From positions 1 through 43,863 of the forward strand of contig NZ_JADPUN010000100.1 of assembly GCF_015690345.1 (NCBI RefSeq): a stretch of 43,863 bases of DNA, in the 5' to 3' direction. The notes under the pieces are model-generated. The model saw only the letters and a program-made list of their open reading frames with translations, ran no database searches and was not told the DNA's origin. A program made the translations under genes and the position numbers. This document shows positions 35,156-43,611 of the stretch, piece by piece (position 1 is the first letter of the stretch; each line of letters begins with the position of its first letter). This DNA comes from Plantactinospora alkalitolerans (lineage in GTDB: Bacteria > Actinomycetota > Actinomycetes > Mycobacteriales > Micromonosporaceae).

Positions 35156-36135
35156 CCGGTCGTCAATCGATCGTCCTCAATGGCGATCTTGGTAGCGGCA
35201 AGAGCACCGTCTCCATCGAGCTCGCCAGGCGACTCGGCTTGAAGCGGGTCAGCGTCGGCGATCTCTATCGGGAGATGGCCCAGCAGCGGAAGATGACCGC
35301 GCTCCAGCTCAACCTGCACGCCGAGCTGGACCAGGCGGTCGACGGCTACGTCGACCAGCTCCAGCAGGACATCGCCGACTCCGGTGAACAGTTGATCGTC
35401 GACAGCCGTCTCGCCTGGCACTTCTTCAAGGACGCGTTGAAGATCCACATGATCACGGAGCCGACCGAGGCCGCCCGTCGCGTGCTCGCCCGGCCGTCCG
35501 GCCCGGCCGAGAGCTACTCCTCGGTCGAGGAGGCGAGAGCCAAGCTCCACGAACGCAGCGAGAGCGAGCGGAGCCGGTTCATCGTCCGGTACGGCGTCGA
35601 CAAGGCGAAACTCCGCAACTACGACCTGATCTGCGACACCACGAAGGCCTCGGCGGCCGAGGTGGTGGAGCACGTGATCGCCGCGTACGAGGGCTCCTTC
35701 GGGCAGGAGATCCTCCGCGACAGGCCGCCCCTGCTGCTGCTCGACCCGGCCCGGATCTTCCCGTCGCAGGAGATCCAGGGGCTGCGCGGGCTCTGGGAGA
35801 CGGACTTCGTCCAGCAGATCGGACAGGCTGGCGAGGAGGCGTTGGAGCCGCTGCGCATCGGCTACACCGGTGAGCAGTTCTTCGTCGTCGACGGGCACCG
35901 GCGGCTCAGCGCGGCACTCCGAAACGGCTTCAAGCTGGTCCCCGGCCAACTGGTCGCGGAGTGCGAAGAGCCGGTCGTCGGCGGCCTGAGCGCGATCGAC
36001 TTCTTCCGGGCCGAGGTCGGGCTGAGCGTGATCTACGACTGGGAGGCCGCGCACGGCACCCAGTTGCCGCTGCCCGCGCACATCCTGGAGCGCACCGACG
36101 CCGTACTGGCCGGCGAGCCGGGAACCCAGCCCTAA
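35152..36135 (+). CDS. Cytidylate-kinase-like P-loop protein fused to a ParB/sulfiredoxin-like domain
   Basis: Two-domain protein of 327 residues, not a named gene to my knowledge. Residues 1-180 resemble the archaeal-type/Cmk2 cytidylate kinase family: P-loop NGDLGSGKST (10-19), RRLGLKRVSVGDLYREMA (NMP-binding region), QLIVDSRLAW, and a LID-like HERSESERSRFIVRYGVD stretch followed by YDLICDTTKAS. Residues about 192-275 look like a ParB/Srx-fold domain: LLLDPARIFPS, ALEPLRIGYTGEQFFVVDGHRRLSAALRNG, with DGHRR at 247-251. ParB domains of this fold can bind CTP, so a CMP-kinase neighbour domain is suggestive. Substrate and role are unknown. The gene starts at GTG 35152 with a weak ribosome binding site and may rely on coupling to the small ORF. 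Confidence 0.82.
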   Translation: MTGRQSIVLNGDLGSGKSTVSIELARRLGLKRVSVGDLYREMAQQRKMTALQLNLHAELDQAVDGYVDQLQQDIADSGEQLIVDSRLAWHFFKDALKIHMITEPTEAARRVLARPSGPAESYSSVEEARAKLHERSESERSRFIVRYGVDKAKLRNYDLICDTTKASAAEVVEHVIAAYEGSFGQEILRDRPPLLLLDPARIFPSQEIQGLRGLWETDFVQQIGQAGEEALEPLRIGYTGEQFFVVDGHRRLSAALRNGFKLVPGQLVAECEEPVVGGLSAIDFFRAEVGLSVIYDWEAAHGTQLPLPAHILERTDAVLAGEPGTQP

Positions 36136-36264
36136 CCGGACCGCCGCCTCGACCGGGCACCAGACCGCCGACCGGCAGCGGATCCGTCTTCGACATCCGT
36201 GCCGCCGGGCATCGATGGTCGCCGACATCCGCGCCGGCCCGGGGTCATGTCCTCGGCACGACCG

Positions 36265-36270
36265 TAGACT
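36265..36270 (+). promoter_or_regulatory. Candidate -10 box for def-fmt-rsmB
   Basis: TAGACT fits TANNNT and lies 43 nt before the chosen def start. No good -35 is seen. The same hexamer precedes efp. Confidence 0.38.
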
Positions 36271-36312
36271 GGTACGGCACCGTTACTCCCACCCGTGAAG
36301 GAGCCGTCCCGC

Positions 36313-36930
36313 GTGACCGTCCAGCCCATCCGTCTGTTCGGGGACCCGGTGCTGCGCACTCCGGCCGAACCGGTCATCGACTTCGACGCCGAGCTGCGCA
36401 GACTCGTCGCCGACCTGACCGACACGATGCGCGAGCAGAACGGCGCCGGCCTCGCCGCGCCGCAGCTCGGCGTGGGCCTGCGGGTGTTCTCGTTCGACGT
36501 CGACGACGTGGTCGGGCATCTGGTGAACCCCGTACTGGACTTTCCGGACGCCGAGGAACAGGACGGCCAGGAAGGCTGCCTCTCGATCCCCGGGCTCTAC
36601 TTCGACACCAAGCGTCGGCTGAACGTCGTCGCGAAGGGCTTCAACGAGTACGGCGACCCACTGCAGATCGTCGGAACCGGCCTGATGGCCCGGTGTGTGC
36701 AGCACGAGACCGACCACCTCGACGGCGTGCTCTTCCTGGACCGGTTGGACACCGAGGCGCGCAAGGAGGCGATGCGGGCGATCCGACAGGCGGACTGGTA
36801 CGACCAGGACGCCCCGCCGGTGGTCAAGACCAGCCCGCACGACGCCCCGGCCGGTCGGCGTCAGGCCCTGGCCAGCCGCCTCGGGTTCGGATCGGACCGC
36901 TCCACCAACCCCTTCGGGCTGGGTCGGTGA
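36313..36930 (+). CDS. def: Peptide deformylase
   Basis: Metalloprotease that removes the formyl group from nascent N-formylmethionine peptides. All three motifs are present: GAGLAAPQ (motif 1), EGCLS (motif 2, metal Cys) and QHETDHLDG (motif 3, HExxH type). I chose GTG 36313, with AAGGAG at 36298-36303, over GTG 36295, giving 205 residues. The C-terminal tail after about 165 is Pro/Arg-rich and unconserved. It lies 7 nt upstream of fmt, the enzyme that adds the formyl group. Confidence 0.96.
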   Translation: MTVQPIRLFGDPVLRTPAEPVIDFDAELRRLVADLTDTMREQNGAGLAAPQLGVGLRVFSFDVDDVVGHLVNPVLDFPDAEEQDGQEGCLSIPGLYFDTKRRLNVVAKGFNEYGDPLQIVGTGLMARCVQHETDHLDGVLFLDRLDTEARKEAMRAIRQADWYDQDAPPVVKTSPHDAPAGRRQALASRLGFGSDRSTNPFGLGR

Positions 36931-36937
36931 CGGCCCG

Positions 36938-37864
36938 GTGCGTCTGATCTTCGCCGGTACGCCGGCCGTTGCCCTGCCCGCCCTGGATGCCCTCGCCGCG
37001 TCGTCGCACGAACTGCTCGCCGTGGTGACCCGGCCGGACGCCCCCGCCGGGCGGGGCCGAGGGCTGGCCCGGTCACCGGTGGGCGCCTGGGCCGACGAGC
37101 GCGGCATCGAGGTGCTGACCCCGGCCCGGCCCCGGGAGCCGGAGTTCCTCGACCGGTTGCGCCACCTCGCTCCGGACTGCGTACCGGTGGTCGCCTACGG
37201 CGCGCTGGTGCCGCCGGTGGCGCTGGAGATTCCCGCCCACGGCTGGGTGAACCTGCACTTCTCGCTGCTGCCGGCCTGGCGCGGCGCCGCACCCGTGCAG
37301 CACGCGGTGCTGCACGGGGACGAGTTCACCGGCGCCAGCGTCTTCCAACTGGAGGCGGGACTGGACACCGGACCGGTCTTCGGCACCCTGACCGAGGAGA
37401 TCCGGCCCGCCGACAGCGCGGGCGACCTGCTGGCGCGGCTCGCCGTGTCCGGCGCCGGGTTGCTGGTCGCGGTGCTGGACGCGATCGACGCGGGGACCGC
37501 GCGGGCGGTGCCGCAGCCCGCCGACGGGGTCTCGCTGGCCCCGAAACTGACCGTCGAGGACGGCCAGGTCCGCTGGGCGGAGCCGGCCTTCGCCGTGGAC
37601 CGCCGGATCCGGGCCGCCACACCGGCGCCGGGAGCCTGGACCGAGTTCCGGGGTGCCCGGGTCAAACTCGGCCCGGTCCAGCCGCTTGCCGAAGGGCCGG
37701 ACCTCAAGCCGGGCGAACTTCTGGTCGAGCGCGGACGGGTGCTGGCGGGTACCGCCACCGGACCGGTGGCGTTGGGAGAGGTACGAGCGGCTGGTAAGCG
37801 GGCGATGCCGGCACCGGACTGGGCTCGCGGAGTCCGGGTAGCCGGTGGGGAGCATTTCGAGTGA
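36938..37864 (+). CDS. fmt: Methionyl-tRNA formyltransferase
   Basis: Formylates Met-tRNAfMet with 10-formyl-THF. The 308-residue protein begins [19 protein letters not shown]. The catalytic region is [20 protein letters not shown] with the Asn-x-His pair, and GLDTGPV carries the catalytic Asp. The C-terminal OB-type tRNA-binding domain is present (from about 205; [14 protein letters not shown]). GTG 36938 is 7 nt after the def stop. Its own stop overlaps rsmB by 4 nt. Confidence 0.96.
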   Translation: MRLIFAGTPAVALPALDALAASSHELLAVVTRPDAPAGRGRGLARSPVGAWADERGIEVLTPARPREPEFLDRLRHLAPDCVPVVAYGALVPPVALEIPAHGWVNLHFSLLPAWRGAAPVQHAVLHGDEFTGASVFQLEAGLDTGPVFGTLTEEIRPADSAGDLLARLAVSGAGLLVAVLDAIDAGTARAVPQPADGVSLAPKLTVEDGQVRWAEPAFAVDRRIRAATPAPGAWTEFRGARVKLGPVQPLAEGPDLKPGELLVERGRVLAGTATGPVALGEVRAAGKRAMPAPDWARGVRVAGGEHFE

Positions 37865-39519
37865 GCGAGCGTAGCGGGCAGATCGACGGCGGCGAGCGGG
37901 CCGGAACCGACCGGGCCGGTGCCGATCAGAGTGGTGCCGATCGGGCCGGTGCCGATCAGAGTGGTGCCGATCGGAGTGGTGCCGATCGGAGTGGTGCCGA
38001 TCGGAGTGGTGCCGACCGGGGGCGGGGCGGTGGACCGGGCGGAGCCGACCGCGGTCGCCCGGACCAGGGTCGCCCGGACCGGGGACGCCCGGACCGGGGA
38101 CGTGGCGGCCCGGGTGGCGCCGACCGGGATCGCGCCGGTCGTCCACCGCGCCGGGAGCGCCCGCCGGTGGACCTCCCCCGGCAGGTGGCGTACGAGGCGA
38201 TCGAGGCGGTGCACCGCGACGACGCGTACGCGAATCTGGTTCTGCCCGACATCCTGCGGGAGCGGCGGCTGCACGGCCGCGACGCGGCCTTCGCCACCGA
38301 ACTGACCTACGGCACACTGCGGCTGCGGGGCACCCTGGACGCGATCCTGACCGCCGCCGCCGGCCGGGACGTCGCGCGGATCGACCCGCAGCCGAGGGAC
38401 GCGTTGCGACTCGGCGCCTACCAGTTGCTCTACACCCGGGTTCCGGCCCACGCGGCGGTCTCCTCGACCGTCGACCTGGTCCGGGCGGTGGCGCCGGGCG
38501 CGACCGGGTTCGCCAACGCCGTGCTCCGGGAGGTTGCCGGAAAGGACGCCGACACCTGGATCGCGGAGCTGTCGCCGGCCGCCGACACCGACCCGATCGG
38601 GAACCTGTCGCTCGCCTACAGCCATCCGCAGTGGATCGTACGGGCGTTCTCCGAGGCGCTCGGCGGGGATCTGGGGGAGACCACCCGGCTGCTGATCGAG
38701 GACAACCACCGGCCCTCGGTACACCTCTGCGTCCGGCCCGGCCGGGCGGACGCGGCCGAGGTCGCCGACGAGGTCGGTGGCGCGCCCGGCGCCTTCTCGC
38801 CGTACGCGGTCTACCTGCCCGGCGGCGCCCCCGGCGAGCTGGCCGTGCTGGCCGACGGCCGGGCGCACGTCCAGGACGAGGGTTCCCAGCTCGTGGCCGC
38901 CGCCTTGGTGAACGCCGAACTCGACGGCACCGACGAGCGATGGCTGGACCTGTGCGCCGGGCCGGGTGGCAAGGCCGGTCTGCTGGGCGCACTGGCCGCG
39001 CAGCGCGGTGCGAAGCTGACCGCGGTGGAGGTCGCCGAGCACCGGGCCCGGTTGGTGTCCCAGGCGGTCCGGGGCCTGCCGGTCACCGTGCTGACCACCG
39101 ACGGCCGCACCGTCGGAAACGACCCGGACCTGCCGGCGGACTCCTTCGACCGGGTGCTGGTCGACGCGCCGTGCACCGGGCTCGGCTCGCTGCGGCGGCG
39201 ACCGGAGTCGCGGTGGCGCCGCCAGCCCTCCGACCTGCCGGCGCTGACCCGGTTGCAGCGGGAACTGCTCGGCGCCGCGCTGCGGGCGGTCCGTCCCGGT
39301 GGCGTGGTCGGCTACGTGACCTGCTCGCCGCACGTCGTGGAGACGCACGTCTCGGTCGGCGAGGCGGCGCGGCGTTCCGGCGTACCGGTGGACTTCGTAG
39401 ACGCCCGCCCGCTGCTGCCGGCGGACATGCCCGGCCTCGGTGACGGCCCGACGGTCCAGCTCTGGCCGCACCGGCACGGCACCGACGCGATGTTCCTGGC
39501 GATGCTCCGCCGAGGCTGA
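37861..39519 (+). CDS. rsmB: 16S rRNA (cytosine-967-C5)-methyltransferase with repeat-encoded N-terminal tail
   Basis: SAM-dependent m5C967 rRNA methyltransferase (Fmu/RsmB). After a disordered tail of about 105 residues come a NusB-like RNA-binding domain (about 105-235) and the methyltransferase domain. SAM motif I is [12 protein letters not shown], motif IV is DAPC (435-438, [13 protein letters not shown]) and motif VI is YVTCSPHVV with the catalytic Cys488. The tail is made of [10 protein letters not shown] pentapeptides from 15-bp DNA repeats, then DRGRP units. The first codons (MSERSG) come from a small GAGCGAGCGTAGCG-type repeat. The GTG overlaps the fmt stop; a later start just before the conserved domain cannot be ruled out. 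Confidence 0.94.
   Translation: MSERSGQIDGGERAGTDRAGADQSGADRAGADQSGADRSGADRSGADRSGADRGRGGGPGGADRGRPDQGRPDRGRPDRGRGGPGGADRDRAGRPPRRERPPVDLPRQVAYEAIEAVHRDDAYANLVLPDILRERRLHGRDAAFATELTYGTLRLRGTLDAILTAAAGRDVARIDPQPRDALRLGAYQLLYTRVPAHAAVSSTVDLVRAVAPGATGFANAVLREVAGKDADTWIAELSPAADTDPIGNLSLAYSHPQWIVRAFSEALGGDLGETTRLLIEDNHRPSVHLCVRPGRADAAEVADEVGGAPGAFSPYAVYLPGGAPGELAVLADGRAHVQDEGSQLVAAALVNAELDGTDERWLDLCAGPGGKAGLLGALAAQRGAKLTAVEVAEHRARLVSQAVRGLPVTVLTTDGRTVGNDPDLPADSFDRVLVDAPCTGLGSLRRRPESRWRRQPSDLPALTRLQRELLGAALRAVRPGGVVGYVTCSPHVVETHVSVGEAARRSGVPVDFVDARPLLPADMPGLGDGPTVQLWPHRHGTDAMFLAMLRRG
37906..38102 (+). repeat. Two arrays of 15-bp coding repeats in rsmB
   Basis: The unit GCCGATCGGAGTGGT and variants repeat from 37921 to about 38010 (three exact copies at 37966, 37981 and 37996, with three variants before), encoding GADRS. 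A second array of CGCCCGGACCGGGGA units (about 38058-38102) encodes DRGRP. The phase of 15 keeps the frame open whatever the copy number. Confidence 0.9.
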
Positions 39520-39538
39520 CCCCGACCCCCTGACCGGT

Positions 39539-39590
39539 TAGGAAGGGCCCCTTCTTATACAGAAAACGATAAGAAGGGGCCCTTCCTTAC
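39539..39590. repeat. 21-bp perfect hairpin, probable dispersed element or terminator
   Basis: TAAGGAAGGGCCCCTTCTTAT-type arms: 39539-39559 and 39570-39590 are exact reverse complements (21 bp) around a 10-nt A-rich loop (ACAGAAAACG). Each arm also contains an internal GAAGGGCCCCTTC-like palindrome. It begins 19 nt past the rsmB stop. It could end the def-fmt-rsmB transcript, but its length, symmetry and low-GC ends look more like a dispersed palindromic element. Confidence 0.88.
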
Positions 39591-39603
39591 ATCTGTGTCC
39601 GGC

Positions 39604-39609
39604 TAGATT
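39604..39609 (+). promoter_or_regulatory. Candidate -10 box for the molybdenum hydroxylase gene
   Basis: TAGATT fits TANNNT, 35 nt before ATG 39644 and just after the 21-bp hairpin. The -35 region is not convincing. Confidence 0.33.
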
Positions 39610-39643
39610 GTGGGTATATGTCTGGTTGGTGGAGGGGGACGGG

Positions 39644-41758
39644 ATGACCATGCCGGCTCGGGCCATCGGTACCCCGCTGGACCGGCTCGACGGGCCGCAG
39701 AAGGTCACCGGCACCGCCCGGTACGCCTTCGAGCATCCCGTGGAGCGGCCCGCCTATCTGCATCCGGTGCAGGCGACGATCGCCCTCGGACGGATCGTCG
39801 GAGTGGACACCACAGTCGCGTCGGCCGAGCCCGGGGTGCTGGCGGTGCTCACCCACCAGAACGCGGCCCGGGTCGCCTCGGTCGACGACCCCGAGGTGGC
39901 GATCCTGCAGGACGCCGAGGTGCGGTACCGGGGACAGTTCGTCGGTGGTGTGGTCGCGGAGACGTCGGAGATCGCCCGTCGAGCCGCCGACCTGGTCCGG
40001 TTCGAATACCAGGCCCGGCCGCACGACGTCGAGCTGCGGGCCGACCATCCCGACCGGTACGCCCCGGAGACGGTCAACGGCGGGTTCGCCACCGACAGCG
40101 TGCGGGGCGACCCGGAGCGGGCACTGTCGACGGCAGCGGTACGTCTCGACGCCACCTACACGACGCCCCGGTACCAGCACAATCCGATCGAGCCGCACTC
40201 GACCATCGCGGTCTGGGCCGATGGTCACCTCACCCTCCACGTGGCCAGCCAGGGCGTGCACCGGTTGCGCGACTCGATCGCCGCCCTGTTCGGACTCGAC
40301 CCGGAACGGATCCGGGTGATCTCACCGCACGTCGGCGGTGCGTTCGGCGGCAAACTGCACGCCCATCCGGACGTCGCGCTCGCGGTACTGGCCGCGATGG
40401 CCGTCCCCGGCCGGGCGGTGAAACTCGCGCTGACCCGGCAGCAGATGTTCATCCACGTCGGCTACCGCACCCCGACCATCCAGCGGATCCGGCTCGGTGC
40501 CGACGCCGAGGGACGACTCGTCGCCGTCGCCCACGACGTCGTACAGCAGACCGCGCGGATCAAGGAGTTCGCCGAGCAGAGCGCGTCACCGACCCGGGTG
40601 ATGTACGCGGCCGCCGACCGGAGTACCACGCACCGGATGGTCGCACTCGACGTACCGGTCCCGACGATCATGCGAGCGCCCGGCAAGACCCCCGGGATGT
40701 ACGCCCTCGAATCGGCGATGGACGAGATGGCGATCGCCTGCGGACAGGATCCGGTCGAGTTCCGGATCGCCAACGAGCCGGCCACAGATCCCGAGCGGGA
40801 TCTGCCGTTCTCCAGCCGCAACCTGGTGGCCTGCCTGCGCGAGGGGGCCCGCCGGTTCGGCTGGGACGGGCGGGATCCGACGCCCCGGGCCCGTCGGCGG
40901 GCTGGCTGGCTGGTCGGCACCGGGGTCGCCGCCTCGATGTACCCGGTCTACCGGCTGCCCGGGTCGTCGGCCATGATCCGGCTCGGTCCGGACGGTCGGT
41001 ACACGGTCTCGATCGGCGCCGCCGACCTGGGCACCGGCACCTGGACCACGCTGACCCAGATCGCGGCCGACGCGTTGGACGTTCCGGTCGGCCGGATCGA
41101 GCTGCGGATCGGCGACACCCTGCTGCCGCAGGCGATGGCGGCCGGGGGCTCGTCCGGGATGACCTCGTGGGGTTCCTCGGTGGTCGAGGCGGCGCGGCGG
41201 CTACGGGCCCGGCTCGCCGACGAGCATGGCGGCGTGGTGCCGGCCGAGGGGATCGAGGCGAGCGCGGAGATGCCGGACAACCCGTACGCGGACAGGTTCG
41301 CCATGTACGCCTTCGGTGCCCAGTTCGCCGAGGTCCGGGTCTGCGAGGAGACGGGGGAGGTCCGGGTGCCCCGGCTGCTCGGCGTGTTCGCCGCCGGGCG
41401 GATCATCAACCCGAAGACCGGCCGGTCCCAACTGCTCGGCGGAATGACCATGGGCCTGTCGATGGCACTGCACGAGCGGGCCGTGGTCGATCCCCGGTTC
41501 GGGTACGTGGTCAACCACGATCTCGCCGAGTACCACATCGCCACCAACGCCGACGTCGGCTCGGTCGAGGTGCACTTCGTCGAGGAGGACGACCCGTACG
41601 TCAACCCGATGGGCTCGAAGGGCATCGGTGAGCTGGGCATCGTGGGGACGGCCGCGGCGATCGCCAACGCCGTCCAGCACGCCACCGGGGTGCGGGTACG
41701 CGACCTGCCGATCACTCCGGACCGGTTCTTCGCCGACGGGGTTCCGACGGGAGGGTGA
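39644..41758 (+). CDS. Xanthine dehydrogenase-family molybdopterin-binding subunit (orphan)
   Basis: Large catalytic subunit of the xanthine oxidase/aldehyde oxidoreductase family (704 residues), which hydroxylates purines, heterocycles or aldehydes at a Mo-cofactor. The N-terminal hammerhead domain (IGTPLDRLDGPQKVTGTARYAFE) is followed by the Mo-binding domains: HVGGAFGGK (about 230-236), RAPGKTPGMYALESAMDEMA, GGSSGMTSWGSS and the catalytic Glu in GSKGIGELG (about 662). It most resembles PaoC/YagR-type subunits. The usual FAD and 2Fe-2S partner genes are not adjacent; neighbours are rsmB and rpe. ATG 39644 follows a GGAGGGGG site. Substrate cannot be assigned. Confidence 0.92.
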   Translation: MTMPARAIGTPLDRLDGPQKVTGTARYAFEHPVERPAYLHPVQATIALGRIVGVDTTVASAEPGVLAVLTHQNAARVASVDDPEVAILQDAEVRYRGQFVGGVVAETSEIARRAADLVRFEYQARPHDVELRADHPDRYAPETVNGGFATDSVRGDPERALSTAAVRLDATYTTPRYQHNPIEPHSTIAVWADGHLTLHVASQGVHRLRDSIAALFGLDPERIRVISPHVGGAFGGKLHAHPDVALAVLAAMAVPGRAVKLALTRQQMFIHVGYRTPTIQRIRLGADAEGRLVAVAHDVVQQTARIKEFAEQSASPTRVMYAAADRSTTHRMVALDVPVPTIMRAPGKTPGMYALESAMDEMAIACGQDPVEFRIANEPATDPERDLPFSSRNLVACLREGARRFGWDGRDPTPRARRRAGWLVGTGVAASMYPVYRLPGSSAMIRLGPDGRYTVSIGAADLGTGTWTTLTQIAADALDVPVGRIELRIGDTLLPQAMAAGGSSGMTSWGSSVVEAARRLRARLADEHGGVVPAEGIEASAEMPDNPYADRFAMYAFGAQFAEVRVCEETGEVRVPRLLGVFAAGRIINPKTGRSQLLGGMTMGLSMALHERAVVDPRFGYVVNHDLAEYHIATNADVGSVEVHFVEEDDPYVNPMGSKGIGELGIVGTAAAIANAVQHATGVRVRDLPITPDRFFADGVPTGG

Positions 41759-41800
41759 CCGGGATCCGCATCCGGCGACGGCCCGGGTGACCGGCATTCG

Positions 41801-41815
41801 TACACTGGCGCGGTG
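41801..41815 (+). promoter_or_regulatory. Leaderless promoter of rpe
   Basis: TACACT (41801-41806), a 6-nt spacer and the GTG start (41813) match the classic actinobacterial leaderless layout. No Shine-Dalgarno is present upstream of the GTG, which agrees. No good -35 is visible. Confidence 0.55.
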
Positions 41816-42493
41816 ACCGTACCTGCGCCGATCGTCGCGCCCAGTATTCTCGCCGCAGACTTCGCCCGGCTCGCCGACGAGGTCCACGCGGTGGAGTCCA
41901 CGGCGGACTGGCTGCACGTCGATGTGATGGACAACCACTTCGTGCCCAACCTGACCATCGGGCTGCCGGTGGTGCAGAGCCTGCTGGCCGTGACCACGTT
42001 GCCATTCGACGTACACCTGATGATCGAGGATCCGCGGCGCTGGGCGCCCAGCTACGCCGACGCGGGGGCGTACAACGTGACCTTCCACGCCGAGGCGTGC
42101 GACAACCCGGTCTCGCTGGCCAAGGATCTGCGCTCGGCCGGGGCCAAGGCCGGGTTGGCGGTCGACCGGGACACTCCGATCGAACCGTACCTTGACCTGT
42201 TACCCAGTTTCGATACATTGCTGATCATGACTATCAAGGCGGGCTTCGGGGGGCAGCGGTTCATCCCCGAACTGCTCGACAAGGTCCGTACCGCCCGCCG
42301 GCACGCCGACGCGGGCCACCTGGAACTTCGGATCGAGGTGGACGGCGGCATCGCGGCCGAGACCATCGAGCAGGCGGCGGTGGCGGGCGCGGACGCGTTC
42401 GTCGCCGGCACCGCCGTCTACGCCGCGGCGGATCCGGCCGCGGCGGTGACGCAGCTGCGGCGGCTTGCCGAACGCGCCGTGCCACGGGCATGA
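41813..42493 (+). CDS. rpe: Ribulose-phosphate 3-epimerase
   Basis: Interconverts ribulose-5-phosphate and xylulose-5-phosphate in the pentose phosphate pathway. The 226-residue TIM barrel has [28 protein letters not shown] (metal His and Asp), [26 protein letters not shown] and [11 protein letters not shown] (phosphate-binding and catalytic Asp). It starts at GTG 41813 with no ribosome binding site and a -10 box 6 nt upstream. Rpe supplies ribulose-5-phosphate metabolism next to the riboflavin locus, a common actinobacterial arrangement. Confidence 0.97.
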   Translation: MTVPAPIVAPSILAADFARLADEVHAVESTADWLHVDVMDNHFVPNLTIGLPVVQSLLAVTTLPFDVHLMIEDPRRWAPSYADAGAYNVTFHAEACDNPVSLAKDLRSAGAKAGLAVDRDTPIEPYLDLLPSFDTLLIMTIKAGFGGQRFIPELLDKVRTARRHADAGHLELRIEVDGGIAAETIEQAAVAGADAFVAGTAVYAAADPAAAVTQLRRLAERAVPRA

Positions 42494-42577
42494 GCGAGCG
42501 TAGCGAGCGAATCGGCCAGTTCGGTGCCGGGGAGCCTCGTGCCTGCGCGGAGCGAAGCGGAGCGCGGGCATGAGCGT
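42491..42577 (+). repeat. GAGCGAGCGTAGCGAGCG-type small repeats
   Basis: The 76-nt gap between rpe and the next gene is made largely of two related GC-rich tracts: TGAGCGAGCGTAGCGAGCG from 42491 and GCGCGGAGCGAAGCGGAGCG from 42545. The first contains the rpe stop and the second runs into the next ATG. Related tracts occur at 21055-21080 and at the rsmB start (37861-37879). Confidence 0.75.
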
Positions 42578-43532
42578 CGACGGGGTCGAGGAACGGCCCG
42601 ACGTGATCCTGGTGGTGGACGACGACGAGGACATCGTCCGGTTCGTCGCGTTCAATCTGCGCTTGCACGGTTTCGAGGTCATGCAGGCCGGAGACGGCCA
42701 GGAGGCGCTGGAGATGATCGAGCGTCGGCGTCCGGATCTGGCCGTGGTCGACCTGCGGATGCCCCGGGTCGACGGGCTGGAACTGACCCGGCGACTCCGG
42801 GCCAATCCGATGACCTCCGCCCTACCGGTGATCATGTTGACCGCCAAGGGCCTGACCGTGGACAAGGTGCACGGCCTCACGGCGGGTGCGGACGACTACC
42901 TGGTGAAGCCGTTCGACACCGCCGAACTCATCGCCCGGGTCAGTTCGACCCTGCGCCGCAACAAGGAGTTCCGCGAGGTCTCCCCGCTGACCGGGCTCCC
43001 CGGCAACACCCGGATCCGTCGGGAGATCGGCGACCGGGTACGCAGCGGCGTCGACTACGGGGTCGGCTACATCGACATCGACCGGTTCAAGAGCGTCAAC
43101 GACCGGTACGGCTTCGTCCGGGGCGACGAGTTCATCAGTGCCCTGGCCCGCAGCCTGCACCGGGCGGTGGTCTCGGTCGGCCTGCCCCCGGCCTTCCTCG
43201 GGCACATCGGCGGCGACGACTTCGTGATCGTCTGCGCTCCCGAACAGGTCCGGCCACTCACCGAGCGGGCCGTGGTCGACTTCGAGAAGACCGCCGACGA
43301 GCTGTACGACCCCGAGGACGCCAAGCGTGGCTACGTCGAGTTGAAGGACCGCCGGGGCAACGTCCAACGCGCCCACCTGGTCACCCTCTCCATCGGTGTC
43401 TCCCTGTCGGTGCCCGAGCGGCGGTTCACCGACCCGCTCGAGGTGATCGCGGCGGCCTCGGAGATGAAGACGGTGGCCAAGAGCCAACCCGGGTCGTACG
43501 TGGCGATGGACCGGCGTCGCCCCGGAGGGTGA
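42570..43532 (+). CDS. Response regulator with GGDDF-type diguanylate cyclase domain
   Basis: PleD-like signalling protein of 320 residues. The receiver domain (about 10-128) has the acidic DDDED pocket, the phosphoacceptor Asp in VVDLRMPRVDG, and the MLTAKG and YLVKPF switch residues. The C-terminal GGDEF domain (about 140-310) has PLTGLPGN, DIDRFKSVNDRYGFVRGDEF (nucleotide and metal residues intact) and the active-site loop HIGGDDF instead of GGDEF. No RxxD inhibitory site precedes the loop. Likely a phosphorylation-controlled c-di-GMP synthase or a GTP-binding derivative. No partner kinase is adjacent. Start at ATG 42570 with only a weak upstream purine stretch. Confidence 0.9.
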   Translation: MSVDGVEERPDVILVVDDDEDIVRFVAFNLRLHGFEVMQAGDGQEALEMIERRRPDLAVVDLRMPRVDGLELTRRLRANPMTSALPVIMLTAKGLTVDKVHGLTAGADDYLVKPFDTAELIARVSSTLRRNKEFREVSPLTGLPGNTRIRREIGDRVRSGVDYGVGYIDIDRFKSVNDRYGFVRGDEFISALARSLHRAVVSVGLPPAFLGHIGGDDFVIVCAPEQVRPLTERAVVDFEKTADELYDPEDAKRGYVELKDRRGNVQRAHLVTLSIGVSLSVPERRFTDPLEVIAAASEMKTVAKSQPGSYVAMDRRRPGG

Positions 43533-43548
43533 CCGCAGTCACTTCGAT

Positions 43549-43567
43549 GTGAGGTCGGTCGCCTCAC
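43549..43567 (+). terminator. Weak hairpin after the response regulator
   Basis: GTGAGG (43549-43554) and CCTCAC (43562-43567) form a 6-bp stem with a 7-nt loop 17 nt after the stop. It separates the gene from the riboswitch leader. Confidence 0.33.
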
Positions 43568-43611
43568 TGGCACTCGACCCTCGAATCCGTGCAACACTCG
43601 ACCGGTACCCA

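Noticed and set aside
37906-38102. CRISPR-like array
   Set aside because: The units are contiguous 15-bp repeats with no spacers and lie in frame within rsmB.
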